A stretch of DNA of 64,000 nt from Carpediemonas membranifera (lineage: Eukaryota; Fornicata): contig JAHDYR010000015.1 in assembly GCA_019828565.1 (NCBI GenBank), positions 558,001 through 622,000 on the forward strand, in the 5' to 3' direction. Below, in pieces: positions 19,096 to 30,251 of this stretch; the stretch's first letter is position 1, and each line of letters starts with the position of its first letter. The position numbers were made by a program, and so were the translations under genes. The notes under the pieces are model-generated. The model was not told the origin of the DNA. It did no database searches and saw only the letters and a list, made by a program, of their open reading frames with translations.

Positions 19096-22000
19096 GCCAC
19101 GTGACGACGAGAACGAGGACGATGACCACCAGCTCGAAGTAGGTAAGCGCACTGACCGCGACCTCAGCGGAGATTTCATCAACCTCGTAGACGAGATATT
19201 CCAGCCCATCGACGAGCTGGATGCGCTCGAGCGTTTCCAGGCCATCACCTGCCCAGATAAGGGAGACCTCCTGGAGAACATGAGCGAGCACGTCGTTAGC
19301 TACAAGAAGCAGCTGCGCAACTGTGCAGGCGTGACACCCGAATCCGAGCAACTGACCAGTTCGTCGCTGGCATCAAGAACGAGTCGCTGAAGGCGCGTGT
19401 TAAGGCGGCCAAGAAGAGCCGTGATCTCGACAGGACGTTCGTGGTGGCCTGCGACCAGGCTGAGGAAGCGGAGCGAGGCAGACGGGAGATGAAGCGTCAG
19501 AGGGAGGAGAAACCCCAGGCCGAGGAGACTAAGAACACCAAGTCGAAGCCCACTTGCAACTACTGCCACCGAAAGGGGCACCTCGAAAAAGACTGCTTCT
19601 TTAAGAAGAAGGACGAGGAACGTAGTGTAAAGGCTAAGAAGTGTTTGTCTCTGGGGGTGGATCCGACCGTTGGGTCAATGCTGTTCGGTCAGACGATGAG
19701 GCTGAACGCGCTTACGATGCGCTCGGACGAGCACGATGCCCGACCTAGGGGGCGATGCAAGATTTCGGACGCGGAGCTGAAGTTCGAGTACGACACGGGA
19801 GCGACGGCCGATTTTATTGACAAGACAGTAGTAGACAGACTGCAGTTGCAGTTTGTTGAATGCCAACGTTCCGTCAAGCTAGCGACGGGAACGATACACA
19901 CATGCAAGGGATACGTGGAAGCCACCGTAAGTTTCGGCATATTAGAGCTCACCGGAAGACATACCGAAGGACAGCTGCGGCTGTGGGTGCTGGAAGGCAT
20001 GATTCCAGCTTTGCTTTGGGCCTGGTTCACATAAGAGGGACGCGCTGGGAACAGGACAAGTCCGGTGAGGACGCCGTGTTTGGCGAACTCGCAGAAGATG
20101 ACGTCGATGAGGCGATCTTCGCGCTCGACGACGACGGGCAGCATGAGCCAGAGCTGTGTGGCTTGGCCAAGGAGACGCAGATGATACTGAAGATGTTCCC
20201 CGAGCTCTTTGGACCTATCACTGAGCCGGCAGACGTGAGACCGTTCGAACTCACGCTGACAGACAGGCGTGTCGTCAACATACCACCGTACAACCACAGC
20301 CCAGCCGAGAGGGAAGACATGGTTGCTCAGATGGAGAAGCTCGAGGACCTGAACGTCATCGAGAAGTCGACCAGTGCGTACAACAACCGACTGTCCTGGT
20401 TTGGAAGCGCGACCGGACCCGCAGGATATGTCTGGATTTCAGAAGGTTGAACGAGATCACTGAAGACTACCAACACCCGCTACCGATTATTGAAGACCTG
20501 GTTGCCCGCCTCGAGGGGAAGGTAAGGTTCGCCAGCCTCGACCTGAGCAAAGCTTTTCACCAAATCCCGCTGACCGAGGACTCCAGGCCATTGACAGCAT
20601 TCACGGTAGCAAAGAAGAAATATCAATTCGCGAGGATGGCCTTTGGCCTCAAGGGAGCCGCAGCCTATTGCCAACAGACGCTGGAGTCTGTGCTGGGCGA
20701 TGCGCTCTGGACTAGGTGCCTTGTTTACATAGACGACATTGTCGTCTTCGGCGATGACGACGAAGAGTACCTAGACAATCTTGCGTACGTGTTCGGCAAG
20801 CTGGATGCCGTAGGCCTCCGGCTGAATGCCGCGAAGACCTCGCTGGGCGCGACAAGGATCGATTACCTCGGGTATGAGGTCGACGGGGAGGGCAAGAGGA
20901 TATCCCCGAGTCGCATGGACGCCATCGAGGAGCTCAGAGCTCCCACGGGAATCTCCGGGGTGAGAACTCTGCTCGGGCTGACTAACTACTTCAACCAGTA
21001 CGTTAGCAGGTATGCCGACACAGTCAGACCAATCCAGGACCTGACGAAGAAAGGCACAACATTTGTGTGGGGTGACGACCAGCAGAATGCCCTGGACGAA
21101 GTCAAGAGGCAGCTGTTGAAACGCATCGTACTCCACCACCCCAAGCCCGGGAATGAACTTATTTTACAGACAGATGCAAGCGACGTTGCAGTTGGTGCCG
21201 TTCTCCTGACAGTAGTTGACGGAGTGGAGCATCCAGTGGCTTTCTACGCGAAGGCCTTTACTGACGTGCAGCGTAGGTGGAGCACCTATGAGAAGGAAGC
21301 GTACGGGATCTTCTACGCGATGTCCCGTGCTGAGCGGTTCCTGATCGGCAGGAAGTTCACCGTAAGGACAGACCATCGAAACCTGATTTACATCGCGACC
21401 TCCGCGAACTGCAAGGTCCTCAGGTGGAGAATGAGTCTGGAAAAGTTCGACTACGACGTGGTCCACGTCGCAGGTGTCGACAATGTGGTTCCTGACACCC
21501 TGTTCAGGCTGACGGCAATGACCCTGGATCAGGAGCGAGGAAGTCAAATAACCGCTGTACACGGCGGATCCCGCGGTCATCTGGGCGTGCGCGCGACGAT
21601 CGCCGCGCTCGTCGAGGCCGGGCACGTGTGGAAAGGGATGCACAGAGAGGTGACGAGATCTATCAAAGCTTGTCCAGTGTGCCAGCTCCAGCGTGGAGTT
21701 GGTGACGACGTGCCACAGTTCATGCACACGACGATGGGCAAGCTCCCGTTTGACGTCGTGCAGATCGATACCATTGGCCCCATGACGGCCTGTAACGGGT
21801 ATAGACACGTTGTCGTGATGACTGACACCTTCTCTAAGGCCACAATACTCCGCGCAGTCAAGACGACTGACGCGAAAGGCGCGGCCGGCGCCCTGCTCGA
21901 CTGGGTCGCGACCTACGGGATGCCCCGTGTGATCAAGTCAGATGGCGGGTCCCAGTTCTGCAACAAGGTCATAGACCGGTTAATGAAGCGCATGGGCGTG

Positions 22001-22660
22001 GAACATCAGGTCGGCACGCCCAACAGGCCCGCGAGCCAAGGGGCTGTCGAACGCCTTAACGCTGAAGTGAAGAGGCATCTGAAGTCTCTCCGTGACTTTA
22101 CTACGTGACTTTAATATGGGGAAAGAATGGCTGACCGTGCTGCCGGTAGCGCAATATATCGTGAATACGACGGCTTCAAGCAAGACGGGACAGTCCCCAG
22201 TCAAGGTGCTATACAATCAAGACATAGTGACGCCACCAAGAGCGATCCTCGAGGTCAACGACGCCTCGATCGAAAGTTTCAGTCGTGCGGTGACGTTTAC
22301 ACGTGCAGTTCAAGAACAAGCATGCACAGAAGATGATGAAAGATCGCATGTCGATCTCGCCGACAGTCCAGTTCTCGTGAAGTCGAAAGTCGGCGCAAGG
22401 ACGGTCTGGACTGGTCCCATGTGGTGTGACGCGCACGACAGCTCGCCGAATGTGTACCTGATCAGGAACCTACGGACGGGTAAGACGGGACGCATCCATG
22501 CGGAGCGCCTCAAGATGTTTGCCACTGACGCTACGGAGGAGGAGCTCACCCGCTGGGTGGCCAGCGAGGAAGTCGAATATGTGGTCGAAGCTGTGACCGG
22601 ACATCAGTTCAGGAACGGCAAGCTGTTCCTACAGATCAAGTGGGAGGGCTATTTACCAAG
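19096..22660 (+). mobile_element. Ty3/gypsy fragment C (related to E), no LTRs
   Basis: It begins in the middle of a gag similar to that of element E and ends inside the chromodomain. Both junctions are abrupt: with DIRS-3 on the left (about 19095) and with - strand element F on the right (about 22657-22660). I find no LTRs and no target duplication. It may be a recombination or deletion product, or an assembly joint. Confidence 0.8.
19103..22660 (+). pseudogene. Gypsy C Gag-Pol remnant with several frameshifts
   Basis: Gag (DLSGDFINLVDEIFQP) has a frameshift near 19345 and a zinc knuckle, CNYCHRKGHLEKDC, near 19557. Protease has FEYDTGATADFID; a shift lies near 20015 and another near 20440. 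RT has SLDLSKAFHQIPL, MAFGLKGAAAYCQQ and YIDDIVVFG. RNase H has LQTDASDVAVGAVL, STYEKEAYGIF and RTDHRNLIYI. Integrase has CPVCQLQR, IDTIGP, SDGGSQFCN and SQGAVERLN, with a shift near 22095. The chromodomain stops at KWEGYLP. At least four frame changes make it non-coding today. Confidence 0.85.
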
Positions 22661-23948
22661 GTATGCCAAGGCTTTGGTCTGCTCTGGGGTGCCTAGCCCA
22701 ATCTTACCGGCTGCTGCGAGTGCCAATGGTCGCTTGATCATGGAGAAGTGTGGCACGAAGTCACGGGCGAAGTTCAGAAATCCCATGAGTGCCTGGGCCG
22801 CCTATCGGGACTTGGGTAGCTTGAGCTCTTGGATGTCATGTACCCGGTCGGCAGCAATACCGTAGCCCTCACCTGAAACTGTCCAGCCAAGGAACTCGAC
22901 TGTAGACTGGCCGAAATGTGACTTCTCGGCATTGAGGCGAAGATTCAGTTCATCCGCTCGCTTGAGGACCTTCGCCAGGTTGACGATATACTCTGCCTCT
23001 GTTCTTCCGAAGACTACGATGTCATCGATATAAATCAGGCAACTGGCTCCTAGTAAATCTGCGAACGCCCGCTCCATCGAGTACTGAAAGTGAGCACCCG
23101 CGTTCTTCAAACCAAACGGCATGCCCGTATACTGGAACTTGCCCCTCGGCGTATTGAACGCCGTGTACTGGCGCGAACGTTCGGACATCTGAATCTGGTG
23201 GTACCCTGCCGATAAATCTAGGGTGGCGAACACCTTGGATGCGCCTAACTTCGCTAAACACGTCTGTATCTCAGGGATAGGGTACTCGAACGGCTCCGTC
23301 TCGTCGTTGATCTTACGGAAATCCACGACCATGCGTGTCTTGTCCGGACCCTTCGGAACCAGGAGCACCGGCGAAGCATATGGGCTGAAAGACTGCTCGA
23401 CGTACTTCTTCTCGATTAGCTCGGCGAGATGTTGGTCGAATAAGTGCTCGCGCTGGTATGGGACGTAGTTAGACCGTGACGCGATCACCCTGTCCGACTT
23501 GAGCACAAGGTCATATGGTTCTAGATTGCTGAAACCTTGCCGGTCGTGGAAACAGTGGTCATAGCGGGCCAATATCCGACTCTGCTTATCGTTCATATCC
23601 GCTCGCAAATTGTAGAGTCGTCTCTCAAGACGCTCGAGTGTCGATGGGAGCTGGGCGTCCTCTTCGATCGACGAGTCGCTCGACCCAGCTCCAACATGTG
23701 GAAGAATGCCCCAGTCCACCATGACTGCATAGTTCAGGAGCATGTCGTACTCCATCTCGACTGCGTATGCAGTCACTGTCGCCTCGACGCCCTTCGGAGT
23801 CATCGGCGACTTGTCCATGATAACTGGGACCTCATAGGTCGTGTCTGTCTGGATCCTACCTCCGGATGTCTTGATATGTATCAGATTAGCTAGCTTCGTC
23901 GCAGTCAGACCCGCATCTTGAGCTGAGGAGGGGTTAAACAGCGGGATG
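22661..23948 (-). pseudogene. Gypsy F protease end, RT and start of the thumb
   Basis: Reading leftwards from 23948: the protease remainder (TATKLANLIHIKTSGG), a linker, then RT with KTRMVVDFRKIND, ATLDLSAGYHQIQM, MPFGLKNAGAHFQYS and YIDDIVVFG. A TAG at 22802-22804 interrupts the frame; the thumb continues in phase as AAQALMGFLNFARDFVPHF up to about 22661. Element D has KKAAQALMGFLNF at the same point. RNase H and integrase are absent. Confidence 0.85.
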
Positions 23949-24050
23949 TGTGGGTTCGTGAGAACAAAGCTTTACAAAGAATAGAGCTCGACACCCATGT
24001 GTCGAGCTGGACGACTCAAGACTATTAAATAATCTATTGATGAACCAACA
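23949..24050 (-). repeat. Gypsy D 3' LTR (102 bp)
   Basis: TG...CA ends, same sequence as 34270-34371. It contains a perfect 10-bp hairpin, AGCTCGACAC-ccat-GTGTCGAGCT, at 23985-24008. Confidence 0.9.
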
Positions 24051-24210
24051 CTTCCCTCCCATGCTCCGGTAGAGCATCAAAAAACTCAACACTATTATGA
24101 AGGGTGTGCTAGGTGCTTGGTCCGGGTGAATTGCCCAGATACAAGCTCCAGTAACCGTCGCTTCCATGGGGACTCGCCATGGAGCCGGAGTTGGCAATGG
24201 ACTAAGCCCT

Positions 24211-24277
24211 TGTAATCAATTGATGACTGATTTACCCCGGATCAATTAAATCACTCTCTGTGTTTCCTGCTGCAACA
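24211..24277 (+). repeat. Gypsy E left LTR (67 bp)
   Basis: Starts TGTAATCAATTG and ends CTGCAACA. Contains a 7-bp inverted repeat, TGATTTA/TAAATCA. The right copy looks identical, so the insertion is probably recent. Confidence 0.9.
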
Positions 24278-24289
24278 ATATATATTGCC

Positions 24290-27200
24290 ATGGTAGTACC
24301 GGAAACAGTACTGAACTACGCACCCTACCTTAATAAGGTCTCTGTGGCGGAGTGGCGCCATATGGTTAAGTCCTGGCGTGCTTATGCCGCTATGTGCCGT
24401 GATCCGATTGCTATTTTCGACCTGGTGTCAAACGAAGTGCTCGAAACGTTTAAGTGCCGTTCTCCCATGCTGGGCTCTTTTCTCCAGGTGGTGGATGAAC
24501 CGATGGATGAGCATGACCCCGATCGTGAGACGGAGTGGAACGAGGAGTTTATCGACCTAATTAACAAGATGTTCCAACCTCTCGACGAGCTAGAGGCCAT
24601 CGAATGGCTGAAGAAGCTGAATTGCCCCGAGTCGGGCAATCTCGTCGAGAACATGGCCGATTACGTGCTGAAATTCAAGGAGACGTGTTCCTACTTCGGC
24701 GAGCTGCAGCCTCAAGCCAAGCAACTCGTGGAGGCGTTCGTCGCGGGAGTCCGCTATCAAGTCCTGAGAGAGCGAATCGGCGCCAAGAAGAAGAGCAAGG
24801 ATCTGGAGGAGACCATGAAGGTGGCTTTTGAGCTAGCCCTGGAGGCTGAGAAGGGTAGACGTGAGGCGCAGCGTCAGTCAGTTGAGTCGAAGGGCGAGAA
24901 GACCAAGAAGAAGCATGAAGACAAGGCGTCTACCAAGTGCCCCTACTGCAACAAGGTGGGCCACGATGCCACAAAGTGCTGGAAGAAGCAGAGGGACGAA
25001 CGCAAGAAGGGTGTAAAAACTCAGGCTTGTTTCTCTCTGTCTTCTTCCTCTTTGGTCGCCCAGGGGACCGCGAAGCGTCCTGAAGCCGTGGTGTGTGTAG
25101 ACGGTCGCGACGTTAACACATTGCTAGACACCGGGGCCGACGCAGATTTTGTCGACAAGACGTTGATCGACGAGTTGGGGTTCGCGGATGAAATTATCCC
25201 CACAAATGTGAAGGTTCGATTGCAAGGCGGGACGGTTTACAACGTGCATGAGAAGATCGAAGTCAACATCGATCTAGGAGTTATTCCGAAGACAGGACGC
25301 CGTACTACGGCGAAGCTAGTACTCTACATCCTACCGAGGCTTAAGCCGCAGATAGTGTTCGGATTCCCGACGCTAACGGCCTTGGGCTTGGTGGAAATCC
25401 ATCTACCAACAGCTGGAGAAGGGACCAAGACGTTCCTGGAGCTGGAGGGCGATGAGTTTGACGAAGAAGTCTACCTGTCGAGCGCGCAGAAGACCAATGA
25501 TGCCAAGCCGGTGATAATGGACCTGACCGTGGAGGTCGAAGAGGTGTTAGCGAAGCTAGGGGGGTTGTTCGGAGGTATTGATGAGCCGGCCGATGTGGAG
25601 CCATTCGGGTTGGACCTTCGACATGACAGAGTGGTCAACGTACCGCCCTACCGCTACGGCGAGGGTGAAGTGGAAGAGATGAAGCGACAGGTCGAGGAGC
25701 TTTGCAACATGGCGGTTATAAGACGTTCCGAGAGCCAGTACAACAACCCGGTTGTGTTAGCTTGGAAGCGGGACCGTACACGTCGCATGTGCCTTGACTT
25801 TAGACGTCTGAACGAGATCACGACTGACCTGACCCACCCCTTGCCTCTAATAGACGACCTCGTAGAGAGGCTGCAGGGCAACTCATACTTTGCAGCCCTT
25901 GATTTGAGCAAGGCGTTTCTTCAAATCCCCTTGAAACACGAATGCCAGGATATGACGGCCTTTATCGTTGACGGTGTCAAATACTGTTATACGAGGATGC
26001 CCTTTGGGCTAAAAAATGCTGCAGCGTACTGCCAACGGGCCCTGGAGGCAGCGCTAGGAAGCAGCGTGTACACCGACTGTTTGGTGTACGTGGACGACGT
26101 AGTGGTCTACGGCCGGGACAAAACCGAATTTCTACGTCGCCTGGAGACCGTTCTCGGAAAACTCCACACTCGAGGACTCCGTCTCAATGCGAAGAAGTGC
26201 ATCTTCGCTGCGTCCGAGATCGATTATCTAGGATGGACCGTTAGCGCCGACGGCAAGAGGATCGCAGAGGATCGCCTGCAAGGAATTCACGATCTTGCAC
26301 CCCCCGTGACCTGTCGACGCTTCGTACGCTCTTGGGGACTGTTAACTACTTCCGCCCCATGATTGAGCGCTACGCGGACATAACTGAGCCCCTTGCGGCC
26401 CTCACCCGGGCCAACAGGAAGTTTGAGTGGGGACCAGACCAACAAGACGCATTTGAGCGCGTCAAGACCTGCCTGCTGGACAACAGAATGCTCGTACACC
26501 CCAAGCCTGGGTCGAAGCTGATATTGCAGACCGACGCAAGTGATGTCGCAGCAGGTGCCGTACTGATGCAAGAATCCGCGTCAGGTCCTAGTCCGATCGC
26601 CTTTTACTCGAAGACATTCGACGCTACCCAACGCCGATGGTCGACGTATGAGAAGGAGGCGTTCGCGATTTATTTCGCAATGCAGAAGGCAGAGCGACTA
26701 CTGATCGGACGAGAGTTCGTTGTGCGCACTGACCACAAAAATCTGCTCTACCTGGCCACCTCTGCCAACGCTAAGGTGGTTAGGTGGCATCTGGCCATGG
26801 CACGGTTCAACTATTCCGTGGAACACGTACCAGGAGTGGCCAACGGCGGTGCAGACGGCTTGTCCCGTCTAGTACACCTACAAAGTGCCGATACGAGCCA
26901 TACTGACCTGATCGAAAGCATACATGGGGGTTTACAAGGACATCTGGGCATTCGGGCTACCCTACAACGCCTGATTGAAAGAGGAGAGACGTGGAAGGGG
27001 ATGTACAACGAGGTGAAACAGTTCGTCAAGGCCTGCCCGGTCTGCCAAGTCCATCGGCAGACAGCTGAGCGAGTGCCGCAGGACCGGCATTCGACGATGG
27101 GACGCCTTCCATTTGACGTAGTACAAGTAGACACTGTTGGACCCCTACCTGAATCTGGCGGCGGTTACCGCCACATCGTGGTGGCCATCGACACGTTCTC

Positions 27201-28146
27201 CAAGCTTACGATGTTATACCCCACTCACTCCACGACTGCGGCAGAGGCAGCTGAGGCCCTATTACAATGGGTCGCCCACTACGGTATACCCCGTTTAATC
27301 CATTCAGACGGTGGGTCCCAATACCGAAATCAGCTCGTCGACACCATGGTGGAGAAGCTATCGATGAAACATCATATCGGTACGCCGTACCGACCGGCAT
27401 CGCAAGGCGTCGTCGAACGTCAGAACGCGGAGCTGAAGAAGCATCTGAAGTGCCTGATGACGGAGTGCAAGACACGTGACTGGACGAAACTGATTCCACA
27501 CGCTCAGTTCATCCTTAACTCGACGAAGAATAGTACCACGGGCATGTCCCCGTGGACGGTACTGTACGACCAGGAGCAAGACTCGACTCTTGACGAGTTG
27601 AGTGACGATACAGTCTCGTTGGAGCTCTTTAGGCGTAGGATTGAAGTTAATCGTGTGGTTCAGCAACAACTGTGTGATGGAGAGTCGCCAAGTCGCGATC
27701 ACATCGAGCTACAAGACACCGCAGTCCTGGTGGCGTCGAACTCCGGTAGGAGATCTACTCTGCTCGGGCCGATGTGGTGCATAGGCCCAGACAAGTCCCC
27801 GAACGTTTATCGTGTCCGTAACCTGACGTCCGGGAAGACCCACAGCATCCACGCTGACAGGCTCAGGGTGTTCGAGACAAGCTTGACGCTCGATCAGCTG
27901 AAGCAGGTTGCTGCGGAGCGAGACGACGAATACGTGGTGGAGGAGATCAACGAGCACAAGTTCGAGGGACGGAAGCTGCTACTGCATGTTATTTGGGAAG
28001 GGTACCTTCCTGAGGAAGCCACGTGGGAGCCATTCACATTGGAGCTAGACAAACTCGAAGCACTTGACAGATACTTGGAGAAAGTACCTCATTTGGCGAA
28101 GAAGTTGCCTGCACAGCGGAAGATGCTGCGGTTCAAAGCGAACTAA
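24290..28146 (+). CDS. Gypsy E Gag-Pol polyprotein (one frameshift)
   Basis: ATG 24290 is chosen as the first start after the LTR (MVVPETVLNYAP). Gag ends in a zinc knuckle, CPYCNKVGHDATKC, near residue 222. Protease is LLDTGADADFVD. RT has TRRMCLDFRRLNEI, ALDLSKAFLQIPL, MPFGLKNAAAYCQ and YVDDVVVYG. A C6 run at 26300-26305 shifts the frame; one extra C joins to DLSTLRTLLGTVNYF. Then come RNase H (LQTDASDVAAGAVL, STYEKEAFAI, RTDHKNLLYL), integrase (CPVCQVHR, VDTVGP, SDGGSQYRN, SQGVVERQN) and a chromodomain (YVVEEINEHKF, VIWEGYLPEEATWEP). About 1,285 residues if rejoined. Confidence 0.9.
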
Positions 28147-28369
28147 GGCGGTAGTCGCTGAAAAGGCTGGAAACTTCGGACCCATGGGGGAAGGAGCAGT
28201 GTTCAGCTACAATAAGCTGGATTCCATTGGTTTTGATGTGGATTAGTTGTTATTCACGGCATACGACGTTGATGGTTTGTTTTTGATGCGTCCTCAGCAT
28301 GGGGACCTTCAATGAGACATAACCTGCGGGAATAGATTCTGCTGAAGATTTGGACCAAGGAATTTTATT

Positions 28370-28426
28370 TCGGGGTTCTGGAGATTTTGGAAGATCCGAA
28401 TTTTTATTTCCGGATCTTGGGGGAAG
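28370..28426 (+). repeat. Hairpin and polypurine tract at the E 3' end
   Basis: AGATCCG and CGGATCT arms around an AT-rich loop form a strong hairpin (about 28391-28418). It is followed by the purine run TTGGGGGAAG up to the LTR, the likely plus-strand primer. Confidence 0.6.
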
Positions 28427-28493
28427 TGTAATCAATTGATGACTGATTTACCCCGGATCAATTAAATCACTCTCTGTGTTTCCTGCTGCAACA
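28427..28493 (+). repeat. Gypsy E right LTR (67 bp)
   Basis: Copy of 24211-24277; followed by the GCCCT duplication and the resumed 3' region of element D. Confidence 0.9.
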
Positions 28494-28498
28494 GCCCT

Positions 28499-29104
28499 AT
28501 TGCCTGAACCGTTGTGAGCTCGGGACTTTCGAGTTCACCGGATACCCGTTGACCAGACTGGCTATAAAAACCCTGTGTCTTATGCCCGGCGTGATGTCCA
28601 GTCACGTTTCTGAGATATGCTTACCTCACTACCAAATCTAAATTACCTAATATTATCTGATCAAATCTTGCGTGGTACCACTGTATTAGCGCGCTATGTT
28701 ATGGGTATCCTTACCTGGGGTCCTGCCCCTCTTGAAAGTCTTTGAAACATACCCGACGATTCTGAAAGGGTCAAATGGCGCACTTTTAGGTGCCATCGAT
28801 GTCCCCATGTCAATTCTTACCAGAGGTTGGTTACATTCCGCCTAATCTTACACGGCGTTCAAAAAAACGGGTTAAGAGGCTCCAATTCCTTCTCGTTCGC
28901 GAGATATGGCACTTTTTCGTTTTGCACCGCCGGAAACACTTTTTGGATCCCGAAAACGCGGCTATATTGAATAACAACATCAGTTCCACCATGTAAACAA
29001 CTCTATGTTCCACTTCTGAACAGCATTGTTGCGTAACCATTGCGTTTCATCGATTTCGCATTTTTTGCTTTCTGGAAAGTCGACTTTCTAGACGATCACA
29101 GCTC
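28499..29104. other. Non-coding 3' region of element D before its antisense frame
   Basis: No gene seen in about 600 bp. The stretch is AT-richer than the surrounding coding DNA and contains several runs of T. A perfect 14-bp palindrome, GAAAGTCGACTTTC at 29075-29088, lies 16 bp before the start codon of the antisense frame and could be a regulatory site. Confidence 0.45.
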
Positions 29105-30226
29105 ATGGGGGATTTCGACGCCGCTGTGGAAACTATTCTAAATCGTCTTACGACTAACACTTCGAGAATGCAATTTTGCCGTCTCCTCCGTCGCCATATC
29201 TCTGAAACTGGTTCCTACCTCGAGCTGTTCACCCCTTACCAGCCGCGACGTGCTCCTAGGCGCCAAAACGTCCCTAATGTCCCAGAGGAACTTGCTGGCG
29301 CCGTAACCAGTTCTGCATCTGACAGCGAGAGCGTTAACGCCGTCGACCTACGCTACCTTCCGGCTTCTCCTGACCCAACCGACAATGAGTCTGACTCCGA
29401 GTCGGACGACACCCCGCCATCCCTCTCTGGCTACGTGGAACTCGTCACCCGGCAGGCAGTCAGCTACTACTGGAACTCTCCCCGGACTGAGTTACTGCTG
29501 CTCACCGACAACCGGCTGCACTCTTACACCCGCGCTTCCGCTGCAGTGCACTCGCATGACGCCGGCGCTGATCTCTGCCGTGACGCTATCGTACTCCAGG
29601 CGATGTCGGCTTACCTCTCCATACGTCGCGATTCGACTGATGCTGCCATCGTTTCAGCCTACCTCACTGCTGTTCGAGACAAACGCGCGTATGTGCCGAA
29701 CGAGCTCAAGCAAGAGATCGAGAATCGCTCTGGCCTCAGCATCGACACCATGCGTCCTCATGTCTTCCGTGCTGTCATGCTCGGCCACGATGTCAACCTA
29801 TATTTTGTGCTGCACATGGGAGAGGCCCTCGGTATCCTCACCCGCGCTGATTGCGCTGAGTTCGCTCGTCAGTACTTCGCTCGCATGCGTAGCGGCGCTT
29901 CCTTCGACGACGCAGAGTTCAGTCTTCTGTCAGGCTTCATGCCGGTTACTGCTGACCGCGCCCCGTCGCTGACTCTGCAAGACATGACTTCTGCAGCCTT
30001 CACGGTCTCGCGTGTTTGGCATTATCGTTTTGACGCCCCTGGTCTTCTGCGCCTGCATGTCAGTTATGAGGAATGCCCCAATGTGAGCAGCATTGCCATC
30101 GCTACTCGGCGCATGCAGACTCACCCTGCCGTCGCCCAGTTCCTCACTGAGCATCTGTCTTACGAGTCTTACCTCGCCGACGACGTTGCCCTCGATGGTA
30201 ACGTCCGTTGTGACACTTGCGAATAA
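29105..30226 (+). CDS. Unknown 373-residue protein carried antisense inside gypsy D
   Basis: I do not recognise this protein. It starts at ATG 29105 and ends 25 bp from the opposite-strand pol stop, so the two frames are tail to tail. Residues about 66-105 are acidic and Ser-rich (SDSESVNAVD, DNESDSESDD). The rest looks globular and helical (LVTRQAVSYYWNSPRTELLLL, RDAIVLQAMSAYLSIRRD). It ends in CDTCE. I see no signal peptide or membrane segment. It lies between D's pol and 3' LTR, the position of extra genes (env, antisense frames) in other gypsy elements. It could be a captured host gene or an element regulator. The frame is intact, unlike D's own pol. Confidence 0.6.
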   Translation: MGDFDAAVETILNRLTTNTSRMQFCRLLRRHISETGSYLELFTPYQPRRAPRRQNVPNVPEELAGAVTSSASDSESVNAVDLRYLPASPDPTDNESDSESDDTPPSLSGYVELVTRQAVSYYWNSPRTELLLLTDNRLHSYTRASAAVHSHDAGADLCRDAIVLQAMSAYLSIRRDSTDAAIVSAYLTAVRDKRAYVPNELKQEIENRSGLSIDTMRPHVFRAVMLGHDVNLYFVLHMGEALGILTRADCAEFARQYFARMRSGASFDDAEFSLLSGFMPVTADRAPSLTLQDMTSAAFTVSRVWHYRFDAPGLLRLHVSYEECPNVSSIAIATRRMQTHPAVAQFLTEHLSYESYLADDVALDGNVRCDTCE

Positions 30227-30251
30227 ACAGTTTCTGATGCTTGGGGGCCAT

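Larger units (their letters stand above)
24211..28493 (+). mobile_element. Ty3/gypsy retrotransposon E, nearly intact
   Basis: Two 67-bp LTRs (24211-24277 and 28427-28493) are flanked by the 5-bp target duplication GCCCT (24206-24210, 28494-28498). The polypurine tract TTGGGGGAAG precedes the right LTR. The gag start lies only 12 nt after the left LTR. The polyprotein has a single frame break at a C6 run. It inserted into the 3' non-coding region of element D. Confidence 0.9.
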
